A stretch of 26,653 nt of DNA, from positions 1 to 26,653 of the forward strand of contig DATMQA010000066.1 in the NCBI GenBank assembly GCA_035566895.1, in the 5' to 3' direction. The DNA comes from DATMQA01 sp035566895 (GTDB taxonomy: Bacteria > Verrucomicrobiota > Verrucomicrobiia > Limisphaerales > UBA8199). Below are positions 1-12,747 of the stretch, in pieces. The position numbers and the translations under genes are program-made. Within the stretch, counting starts at the first letter, position 1; the number at the start of each line of letters is the position of its first letter. The notes beneath the pieces were generated by a model. That model searched no databases. It saw nothing but the letters and a program-made list of their open reading frames with translations, and had not been told where the DNA came from.

Positions 1-290
1 AGGACTTAATTCAGGAACTGTCCATATTAAGCACTGAATGTTGCAGCTTCATGTCGCACGTCACGGGTTGTCACGCCTCCAAAATCAAAATCCCTCGGTA
101 AATAGGCATTTGTCACGTGTCACGGCTAAAATCACACCCCCTGCGCGCGCTCTCTCTCCGCTGGCAACTAACAGTCTGGTAACAGCCGATAACAGGGGAT
201 ACCGGTTAATCACACTTACTCGCGCCAAATAACACTTCGCTCTTTTCAGGGCGAACTGTTATTCGGGCTCACGGTTCCATGTGCCGAACC

Positions 291-330
291 GCATCTGAGT
301 AAATCTGACCACGTCTGACCAAATCTGAGT
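291..330. repeat. Decamer tandem repeat, ATCTGA family
   Basis: Four consecutive 10-bp units read gcatctgagt, aaatctgacc, acgtctgacc and aaatctgagt. The TCTGA core keeps exact 10-bp spacing, which puts each copy on the same face of the helix. No function can be assigned. Confidence 0.75.
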
Positions 331-346
331 AATTTTTTGCTCCGGC

Positions 347-380
347 CTCTTCCTCCTCCTCTTTCTCTTCCTCTTCCTTC
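347..380. other. Polypyrimidine tract
   Basis: The plus strand is unbroken C/T over about 34 bases, so the minus strand is pure purine with several GAGGA-like runs. Such tracts can form triplex DNA, or resemble ribosome binding sites on the other strand, but no gene starts next to it. Confidence 0.6.
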
Positions 381-390
381 AGCTACGCAG

Positions 391-674
391 ATTCAAAATA
401 GCCCGCATTTACCGTGACCTTATGCCTCGTACATTCAAAACAACCCGTGTTCACCGTGTCCAAACGGATTTTAGATTAACGCTCCACCGCATCTACCGGT
501 CCCTGATGCATTTGATACTCAAAACAGACCGTATTTACCGTGTCCTGACGGATTGCAGATTCACAATCGCCCGTGTTTACCGGGTCCTGACGGATGCTGA
601 CGGATGCTGACGGATAACCTGACGGATCAAAAGCTCAAAATCGCCCGTGTTTACCGATGTCCTGACGACCTGAC
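391..674. repeat. Degenerate 42-bp tandem repeat array, 5+1 copies
   Basis: Five units begin at 391, 433, 475, 517 and 559, exactly 42 bp apart. A sixth begins near 633, displaced by an extra 32 bp that contains ctgacggat decamers. Each unit starts with an ATTCAAAATCGCCCG-like segment followed by a TTTACCG-like block, and several end in TCCTGACGGAT. Because 42 is a multiple of three, the plus strand stays open as a 14-residue pattern (R-V/I-Y-R-x-L-T-D). The sixth copy is out of frame with the others and no start site is visible, so I treat this as non-coding or decayed. Confidence 0.75.
587..627. repeat. Decamer repeat, ctgacggat family
   Basis: Copies of ctgacggat begin at 587, 597, 607 and 619. 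The series is an expansion of the tail of the 42-bp unit, which already carries ctgacggat at 545. It explains most of the displacement of the sixth 42-bp unit. A further copy lies at 670. Confidence 0.7.
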
Positions 675-750
675 GGATCAAAGGGGGGGTACTATATACG
701 TATATGCCTATGCCCCTTACATCACTTTGTCCTCCTTGCCGTCCAGTCCG

Positions 751-790
751 CAACTGCCACTAAATGCCACTAACGGCGACCAACTGCGAC
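751..790. repeat. Decamer repeat, caactgccac family
   Basis: Four successive 10-bp units read caactgccac, taaatgccac, taacggcgac and caactgcgac. The sequence is unrelated to the other decamer families nearby, but the period is the same. Confidence 0.65.
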
Positions 791-839
791 CCCTTTTCTC
801 GATCCTCTCTGCCTTATGGCCGCTATCGCGGCCTTAACG

Positions 840-899
840 CGGCTAACATCGGCTAACATCGGCTAACCGCGGCTAACATCGGCTATTCGCGGATATTCC
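840..899. repeat. Decamer repeat, cggctaacat family
   Basis: Six 10-bp units lie head to tail: cggctaacat twice, cggctaaccg, cggctaacat, cggctattcg and cggatattcc. The preceding decamer at 830 (ggccttaacg) may be a seventh, degenerate copy. The array ends four bases from the stop codon of the 904-1344 regulator and would be transcribed as its 3' region. Confidence 0.8.
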
Positions 900-903
900 C
901 GTC

Positions 904-1344
904 TCAAGCGACCTTTTCGAGGCAGGGGACGTCGACGGGCGGGGTATTGATGTGGAGCCAATATTGGTCGATGACTTTGGCCAGGGCGATGAGAGAATTG
1001 AGGTCCGGGGGTTTGATGAGGTAGGAGTTGGCGCCCAGATCATAGGCGCGGCCGATATCCTCCGGGAGCAGAGACGAGGTCAGCATGATCACCGGAACCC
1101 GTTTGAGCCCGGGCTGTTGGCGAATCCAGGTGAGCACTTCCAGGCCCGACATGGTGGGCAGTTTGATGTCCAGCAGCACGCAGGCCGGCGGGGGAGAGTT
1201 GCCGCCACTTTGCAACGCGGCAATGGCTTTGTCACCATCGGTGGCTACTTCCAGCGTGACGCTGGCGCCGGCCTTTTTGAAGGCCAGCTCGGTCAAAAGC
1301 ACGTCGTCGGGGTTGTCTTCAATCTGCAGGATTCGGTTATTCAT
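904..1344 (-). CDS. Single-domain response regulator, Rcp1-like
   Basis: This 146-residue protein is a stand-alone CheY-like receiver that accepts phosphate from a histidine kinase. Its N-terminus carries the E9-D10 acidic pair, and the phospho-acceptor is D59 in VLLDIKLP. T89-S90 and K111 in the YLIKPP motif complete the site. There is no output domain. The EDNPDDVLLTE signature and the longer alpha4-beta5 region resemble the Rcp1 family, usually encoded beside its cognate kinase. I chose the ATG at 1344 because it begins exactly at the receiver fold; a longer open frame in the same phase is a shadow of the kinase. The ATG overlaps the upstream kinase stop (ATGAATAA), so translation is probably coupled. 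The output is likely through protein contact. The cognate is inferred from position only. Confidence 0.95.
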   Translation of the reverse strand: MNNRILQIEDNPDDVLLTELAFKKAGASVTLEVATDGDKAIAALQSGGNSPPPACVLLDIKLPTMSGLEVLTWIRQQPGLKRVPVIMLTSSLLPEDIGRAYDLGANSYLIKPPDLNSLIALAKVIDQYWLHINTPPVDVPCLEKVA

Positions 1345-3010
1345 GTTGGTTGTTTTCAGGGGCGGGAAGTTCGACCCAAAACCGGCTGCCCTGGCCGGGT
1401 TCAGACTCGACGCCAGTGCGGCCGCCCATGCGCTCGGCGCCTTTGCGCACGAGGGCCAGGCCGATGCCGGTTCCCGGGTAGGCATTGCCATCGTGGAGCC
1501 GCTGGAAAAGACCAAACACTTTCTCGTGATGTTGCGGGTGGATGCCGATGCCGTTGTCCTGGACCCACAGGCGGACTGAGCCGGGTTGGCGCGTGGTGAA
1601 AATCCGCAGCCGCGGCGGACGATCCGGGGCGGTGAATTTGAGGCTGTTGCTGATGAGATTGGATAGAATTTGTTTGAGGGTGGGCGCATGGGCCTGAACC
1701 TCCCCGAGCGGGGACAGGACTTCGACCTGGGCGCCGCGTTCGCGGATTTCTCTTTCGACCAGCGAAAGCAATTCGTTGAGCGGTTCTTCGAGGGGGACGC
1801 AAGCGAGGCGCATGTCCTCGCGGGCCAGACGGCTGTAGGCCAGCATGTCCAGCAGGAGCGTGTCCATATACCTGGCGGCTCGCGAGATGCGGGAGGCATA
1901 CTGTTGCCCGGCTGAACTAAGATTGGCGGCTTCGTCCTCGAGCAGGGCTTTGGCAAACCCGCTCATCGAGCGCAAGGGGGCGCGCAGGTCATGGGCGATG
2001 GAGTAATTGAAGGCTTCGAGCTCGCGGTTGGCGGCGGTCAGGGCGGTGATGCGCTGTTCCAGTTCGGTATTGAGCTGGCGGACCTGGTCTTCGGCGATTT
2101 TGCGCGGGGTAACGTCGCGGACAAAAATGTAAACGAGCCGCTCGGCCAGGAAAGGCGCGGCGGTCCCCGCGAGCCAGCGATAAGAGCCGTCTTTGTGGCG
2201 GAAACGGCCCTCGAAGGCACTGAGCGCAATCCCTTTTCTCAGGGCGGCCATGCCGGCCAGGAGCTGTTCGCGGTCATCCGGATGGACGACATCGGTAGCG
2301 GTGAGCGCTTTCAGCTCGGCTTCGGTGTAGCCGAGCACTTTTTCCCACGAGGAATTCATCTGCAACAGATGCCCGTCCAGATCGGCGATGCCGAGCATTT
2401 CCAGCGCGAGGGTGAAGAACCGGTTGCGCCGCGTTTCCGTCTCGAGACGGTCGGCGACCTCGGACAGTTGCCGCTGGTGTTTGGCTTCTTCAATGAGACG
2501 CAACTGTTCGGCCTGGTGCCTGATCAGCTCGGTTTGTTTGTGCAGGTCAACAAACACGGAGATCTTTGTGCGCAACACCTCCGGCACGATGGGCGTGAGC
2601 ATGTAATCGACCGCGCCCAGCGAGTAGCCCCGGGAGACGTGGTTCTCGGTCGTGCCAATGGAAGTGATGAAGATAATCGGCGTGTGTTCGGAATTGAGCC
2701 GCTGCCGAATCAGCGAAGCGGTCTCGAAGCCGTCCATGCCCGGCATGGAGACGTCCAGCAGGATGACCGCAAAATCCTGTTTGAGCAGCAACTTAAGGGC
2801 TTCCTTGCCGGAGCGCGCCTTGACGATGTTTTGGTTCAACGAAGTCAGGATGGACTCAATGGCGAGCAGTTTGTCGGGGCGATCATCGACGAGGAGGATG
2901 TTGGCCTTGAGTTCTGAAGCGGAGTGGGGAGCCCCGTTGGGTGAGGTAGCCGCCGAGCGGGTCCCGGCGCCTGGCGTGTCCGGCGTCAGAGTTTCAGTGG
3001 TAGGATTCAT
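1337..3010 (-). CDS. REC-PAS-histidine kinase, soluble hybrid
   Basis: The 557-residue cytoplasmic kinase starts with a receiver domain (about 36-155; acidic pocket D42-D43, acceptor D86 in ILLDVSMPGMDG). A short coiled stretch follows, then a PAS/PAC domain (about 195-308, HKDGSYRW), a HisKA domain with phospho-histidine H340 in SIAHDLRAPLR, and a HATPase domain with N-box N451/N455, G1 DNGIGI at 485-490 and G2 GTGIGLAL. There is no membrane segment or signal peptide. The receiver has Thr139 (YMLTP) where the conserved lysine normally sits. The ATG at 3010 lies 10 bp after the stop of the giant HAMP kinase, so the genes are probably co-transcribed. A longer open frame overlaps that gene and has no support. 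No strong ribosome binding site is visible. The input ligand is unknown. Confidence 0.94.
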   Translation of the reverse strand: MNPTTETLTPDTPGAGTRSAATSPNGAPHSASELKANILLVDDRPDKLLAIESILTSLNQNIVKARSGKEALKLLLKQDFAVILLDVSMPGMDGFETASLIRQRLNSEHTPIIFITSIGTTENHVSRGYSLGAVDYMLTPIVPEVLRTKISVFVDLHKQTELIRHQAEQLRLIEEAKHQRQLSEVADRLETETRRNRFFTLALEMLGIADLDGHLLQMNSSWEKVLGYTEAELKALTATDVVHPDDREQLLAGMAALRKGIALSAFEGRFRHKDGSYRWLAGTAAPFLAERLVYIFVRDVTPRKIAEDQVRQLNTELEQRITALTAANRELEAFNYSIAHDLRAPLRSMSGFAKALLEDEAANLSSAGQQYASRISRAARYMDTLLLDMLAYSRLAREDMRLACVPLEEPLNELLSLVEREIRERGAQVEVLSPLGEVQAHAPTLKQILSNLISNSLKFTAPDRPPRLRIFTTRQPGSVRLWVQDNGIGIHPQHHEKVFGLFQRLHDGNAYPGTGIGLALVRKGAERMGGRTGVESEPGQGSRFWVELPAPENNQHE

Positions 3011-3020
3011 TCGAGTTCGC

Positions 3021-10016
<6,996 letters not shown>

Positions 10017-10088
10017 GAACGCGGTTGCTCGTTGTTTGTTGTTAAAAACTCAGGCGCTCGACACATGCCGCCGACACGACTCACCAAA

Positions 10089-10110
10089 AATTGCCATCGC
10101 CACAGCAATT
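10089..10110 (-). terminator. Weak hairpin with T-run between regulator and giant kinase
   Basis: On the minus strand AATTGC (10110-10105) can pair with GCAATT (10094-10089) across a 10-base loop, and the run continues into TTT. It lies downstream of the 10230-10721 regulator and upstream of the giant kinase, so it could partly terminate the first transcript. The stem is short and AT-rich. Confidence 0.25.
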
Positions 10111-10149
10111 GCGGTTGAGTTATGATCGATGAGGGCGTCCGGGTCGTGT

Positions 10150-10167
10150 ATGGGGTGTCCACCCCAT
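10150..10167. promoter_or_regulatory. Palindrome upstream of giant kinase (candidate operator)
   Basis: ATGGGGTG and CACCCCAT form a perfect 8-bp inverted repeat with a 2-bp spacer, about 135 bp upstream of the giant kinase start. On the minus strand the core reads TGGGGTGGACACCC. A 12-of-14 match occurs at 10834-10847 upstream of the neighbouring regulator gene. The dyad symmetry and repeated placement suggest a binding site for a dimeric regulator. The regulator is unknown. Confidence 0.45.
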
Positions 10168-10229
10168 ATTACTCTGTTGGAGGGTTCGACTTCGAGTTGC
10201 CCTGGGCAGCTCCGAGCGAGAAAGCCGGA

Positions 10230-10721
10230 TTAAGCCACCTCTATACCGTCTTGCGGTTCGAGCGACATGGCGGCGAGCGCAGTAGCGGCCGGTTTCGGAA
10301 CGAAACGGTAGGCAAACCGTTCCAGATCACACAGCATTTCCAGCAGTTGACGGGGGTCGTGACGCTTGACCAGGTAATGGGCTGCTCCCAGCGTGTAGGC
10401 GCGCTTCACGTCGTCCGGATGGTTGCAGCCGCTGAGGACAATGACGGCCAGTTCGGAAAACCGGGGTTGGCCCCGCAACCAGGCTAGCGCCTGGAACCCA
10501 TCAATCCGTGGCAAATGCAGGTCCAGCAAAAGGAGGTTCGGCGCCGGATAGGCGGTGGGGTTCTGGAAAGGGGGTTTGCGTTGCAGAAAATCCAGGAGCT
10601 GTTGGCCGTCGCGGACGAAATTCACGGCCCACGGGAGCTCTGCTTTGCGGAAGGCGTGCTTGAGAATGAGGATGTCATTTTCGTCATCTTCCGCGACCAG
10701 GATCCGCAGGGGTGCCGGCAT
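10230..10721 (-). CDS. Single-domain response regulator, Rcp1-like
   Basis: The 163-residue protein is a lone receiver domain. The acidic pocket is E11-D12-D13, the phospho-acceptor is D67 in LLLLDLHLPRIDG, S97 takes the Ser/Thr switch position and K119 (YLVKR) the conserved lysine. About 25 extra residues after the fold (Pro/Ala-rich, ending DGIEVA) carry no known domain. It belongs to the same Rcp1-like class as the 904-1344 protein but is clearly diverged from it. It lies 213 bp upstream of the giant kinase in the same direction and probably has its own promoter. The start ATG precedes the first beta strand (RILVAEDD) by the usual few residues. It is likely a phosphate acceptor or sink for one of the neighbouring kinases; which one cannot be read from the sequence. 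Confidence 0.93.
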   Translation of the reverse strand: MPAPLRILVAEDDENDILILKHAFRKAELPWAVNFVRDGQQLLDFLQRKPPFQNPTAYPAPNLLLLDLHLPRIDGFQALAWLRGQPRFSELAVIVLSGCNHPDDVKRAYTLGAAHYLVKRHDPRQLLEMLCDLERFAYRFVPKPAATALAAMSLEPQDGIEVA

Positions 10722-10833
10722 AATGTTTTGGTGTTAGTGGGGAGGCCGGTCGAGGCTTAAAGGATTTGAGGCCGAGCCAACCCAGCAAGGATTTTGAATG
10801 AGTAGGTAATCGCCGCAGCCGAAGCAGGAAATA

Positions 10834-10847
10834 GGGTGTTTACCCCA
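10834..10847. promoter_or_regulatory. Second copy of the TGGGGTnnACACCC element
   Basis: Minus-strand TGGGGTAAACACCC matches the palindrome at 10153-10166 at 12 of 14 positions. It lies about 113 bp upstream of the 10230-10721 regulator and 65 bp upstream of the divergent small basic protein gene, so it could act on either. The symmetry is weaker here (GGGT/ACCC arms). Confidence 0.4.
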
Positions 10848-10911
10848 GAGAGACTCCCGCAGCTATTTGCATCCCTTGACATTCCCGGGACGCTGGCCAC
10901 ACTGCGGGGAT

Positions 10912-11259
10912 ATGGATTCACTGCTAACGAACCTATCGGCACAGGAATTGAGGAGAGCCGCTTCGCTCAAAGAAAAAATCGAGGCGCTGCAAGGCGAATT
11001 GAACCGGCGGTTGGGCGGCGGCGCGGCCCCGGCGGGAAGGCGGCGAGGCCCCGGACGTCGAAAGATGAGCCGGGCGGCCATCGCGAAGATTCGGGCGGCG
11101 CAAAAGGCCCGGTGGGCAAAGATCAAAGGCAAAGCTTCCGGCGCGAAAGCGGGCCGCAAGCCGCGGCGCAAGGTCAGCGCAGCGGGGCGCGCCCGGCTCT
11201 CGGCGATAGCCCGCGCGCGGTGGAAGAAAGCGCGAGCTGCCGGCCGGACGACGCTGTAG
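10912..11259 (+). CDS. Small basic nucleic-acid-binding-like protein with RARWAK repeats
   Basis: This 115-residue, strongly basic protein has three parts: an N-terminal helical segment (1-34, SAQELRRAASLKEKIEALQ) likely to oligomerise, an Arg/Gly hinge (35-50), and two copies of a motif of about 22 residues: MSRAAIAKIRAAQKARWAK (52-70) and VSAAGRARLSAIARARWKK (88-106). This S-x-x-A...RAxxKARWAK motif occurs in short basic proteins of Verrucomicrobia, Acidobacteria and Planctomycetes. DNA or RNA binding is inferred from charge, not shown. A longer frame from 10867 is possible, but MDSLLTNLSAQELRR looks like the family N-terminus and has GGGGA just upstream. The gene stops one base from the stop of the convergent HAF gene. 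A histone-like or H-NS-like role is a guess. Confidence 0.8.
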   Translation: MDSLLTNLSAQELRRAASLKEKIEALQGELNRRLGGGAAPAGRRRGPGRRKMSRAAIAKIRAAQKARWAKIKGKASGAKAGRKPRRKVSAAGRARLSAIARARWKKARAAGRTTL

Positions 11260-11260
11260 C

Positions 11261-12508
11261 TCAGTGCGAGAGCAGCCGGAAGAACTTGCGGGCGCCGAGA
11301 GGACCCGGGATGCTGACTTGGTAATGTCCGTTAGTCAGGACGGGAGTGTTGGTTACGGGAGACCAGTTGGAGGGGCCGAGATCCGGATTCTGGTATAGGG
11401 CAAAGGCGCTGGAGTTAGCAGCCGGCCAGGAGAGAATGAGGTTGGAAAGGCGCTGAATTGTGAGTGCGGGCAGGGGCGTCAGCAGGAAGGCATGGGTCTG
11501 GTCCGAAGGATCGGTGCCCGAACCGACGATTTGGCCGCTGTCGTTGATGGCGCGGGCGTTTTCGAGGGTCCAGCCGGAATTGGCGGGGATGAGATTGTTT
11601 AAATCGAGCATCGCGCCGCCCGTATAAAGGAAAGCGTGCTCTGCCTCGTTGCCGGCATTGGAGCCGCCGACGATTTGGCCGCTGTTGTTGATGGCGTTGG
11701 CCCAGCTCATCGAGCCACCGAGGGTGCCCAAATTTTTCATGGTGCCGGCGATATAGAGGAAGGCGCGTTCGAGGCCGTTGGAGGCGTAGGCGGCGCCGAC
11801 GATTTGGCCGCTGTTATTGATGGCATTGGCCCAACTGCTTGAACCGCCGAGGGTGCCCAGATCACTCATCGCGCCGCCGGTGTAGAGGAAGGCGTGCCAG
11901 AGGCCGTTGCTGGCCTGGGCCTGGCCGACGGTTTGGCCGACGTTGTTGATGCCCAAGGCGAGGCTGTTTGTCCCGCCCAAGGTCCCCAAATCGCTCATAA
12001 TCCCTCCGGTGTAAAGGAAGGCGCGGATGGCGGCATTATTGGTAGTGGAGGCATTGCCCACCACCTGGCCATTGTTGTTGAGGGCGTAGGCATCGCTGGA
12101 GGGGCCGCCCAGGGTGCCCAAATCCGTCATAGGCCCCCCAGTGGAGAGGCAGGCGTGGTAGGCAGAGTTGCCAGCAGTGTAGGCTCCGCCGGCGACCTGA
12201 CCGTTGTTGTTGATAGCGTTGGCCCAGCTTGCCGCGCCTCCCAAGCTGCCCAGGTCGAGCATGGTGCCGCCGGTGTAGAGAAAAGCGCGGCCATCGCCGC
12301 CACCGTTCCAGGCCTGACCGACGATTTGGGCGTTGGTATTTATGCCGTAAGCATAACTGAAAGAGCCTCCCAAGGTGCCGAGGTCCGTGACCGAATATTG
12401 GGCCTGGGCGAGCGCGCGGGGGGGGGCCATAGCCAGCAGCGCGAGGAGTGGGAGGGCGCCGTTGAGACGGGAGGGGCTGAAGCATCCTGCTGAGAAAGCA
12501 AGCTTCAT
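11261..12508 (-). CDS. Secreted HAF-repeat protein
   Basis: The 415-residue protein begins with a signal peptide (hydrophobic core 18-28, likely cleavage after ALA at 32-34). It then carries about seven imperfect repeats of 40-45 residues with the pattern HAFLYTGGxMxDLGTLGG and A-INNxGQIVG. This is the extracellular HAF-repeat family (named for the His-Ala-Phe motif), probably a beta-propeller or similar fold of unknown role. The last 69 residues (347-415, from PALTI to FFRLLSH) form a separate module also found at the end of the divergent PQQ-like protein. The start at 12508 is set by the purine-rich GAGGAGGAAG ribosome binding site and the signal peptide; a start 60 bp upstream has neither. 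A good promoter lies at 12589-12616. The protein likely acts outside the cytoplasm. Confidence 0.88.
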   Translation of the reverse strand: MKLAFSAGCFSPSRLNGALPLLALLAMAPPRALAQAQYSVTDLGTLGGSFSYAYGINTNAQIVGQAWNGGGDGRAFLYTGGTMLDLGSLGGAASWANAINNNGQVAGGAYTAGNSAYHACLSTGGPMTDLGTLGGPSSDAYALNNNGQVVGNASTTNNAAIRAFLYTGGIMSDLGTLGGTNSLALGINNVGQTVGQAQASNGLWHAFLYTGGAMSDLGTLGGSSSWANAINNSGQIVGAAYASNGLERAFLYIAGTMKNLGTLGGSMSWANAINNSGQIVGGSNAGNEAEHAFLYTGGAMLDLNNLIPANSGWTLENARAINDSGQIVGSGTDPSDQTHAFLLTPLPALTIQRLSNLILSWPAANSSAFALYQNPDLGPSNWSPVTNTPVLTNGHYQVSIPGPLGARKFFRLLSH

Positions 12509-12588
12509 GCTCTTCCTCCTCTCGATACCCAACGCAGGTGCACAGTTCAATCTTGTGGCACGTAACACACTTTGTTCGGCCTGATCGG

Positions 12589-12616
12589 AGTATATAATGG
12601 GGGTAGCTCATGTCAA
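12589..12616 (-). promoter_or_regulatory. Sigma70-type promoter for the HAF-repeat gene
   Basis: On the minus strand TTGACA (12616-12611, perfect -35) is followed after 16 bp by TATACT (12594-12589, 5 of 6 -10). Transcription should start near 12582, giving an untranslated leader of about 74 bases before the ATG at 12508. A plus-strand TATAAT at 12593-12598 overlaps it and might serve the divergent gene, but lacks a good -35. Confidence 0.6.
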
Positions 12617-12747
12617 TGAAACCGCCCCACGATTACCGCGGAGGCGAACTCGGGAGTAGTACGGATAGCTCGGCAGACAAGAGGAAGATGACATTAACCG
12701 AGAGATCAGCTATGGTGGAAAGGACCCAGAGACATAACCGCATCGTC

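Larger units (their letters stand above)
1..903. other. Gene-free, repeat-rich region
   Basis: I find no credible gene in these 903 bases. The open frames present are short, lack ribosome binding sites and have no recognisable domain. The region consists of short phased repeats: tcacg and taacag motifs at about 10-bp spacing (61-195), an ATCTGA decamer series (291-330), a pyrimidine tract (347-380), a 42-bp array (391-674), a ctgacggat series (587-627), a caactgccac-like series (751-790) and a cggctaacat series (840-899) that ends four bases before the stop of the minus-strand regulator. Transcription of the signalling cluster runs into this region, so part of it may be 3' untranslated RNA. 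No clear intrinsic terminator was seen. Confidence 0.7.

Noticed and set aside
38..232. Short plus-strand open frame in the repeat region
   Set aside because: No ribosome binding site and no family resemblance; it lies across tcacg and taacag repeats.
391..674. Possible CRISPR array
   Set aside because: There are no conserved direct repeats separated by unique spacers; the whole 42-bp unit drifts, and no cas genes are present.
422..837. Two short open frames over the 42-bp and decamer repeats
   Set aside because: The openness follows from the 42-bp period. The sixth repeat is in a different frame, and there is no supported start.
904..1956. Longer 350-codon version of the response regulator
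   Set aside because: The first 204 residues are the kinase gene read in another frame. The receiver starts exactly at the ATG at 1344.
10876..10904. TTGACA as promoter of the small basic protein gene
   Set aside because: The -35 match is perfect, but the hexamer 17 bp downstream matches only three of six positions and would place the start of transcription almost on the ATG.
12610..12747. Upstream start of the PQQ-like gene
   Set aside because: The ATG lies in the promoter of the divergent gene, and the extra residues are polar and precede the signal peptide.
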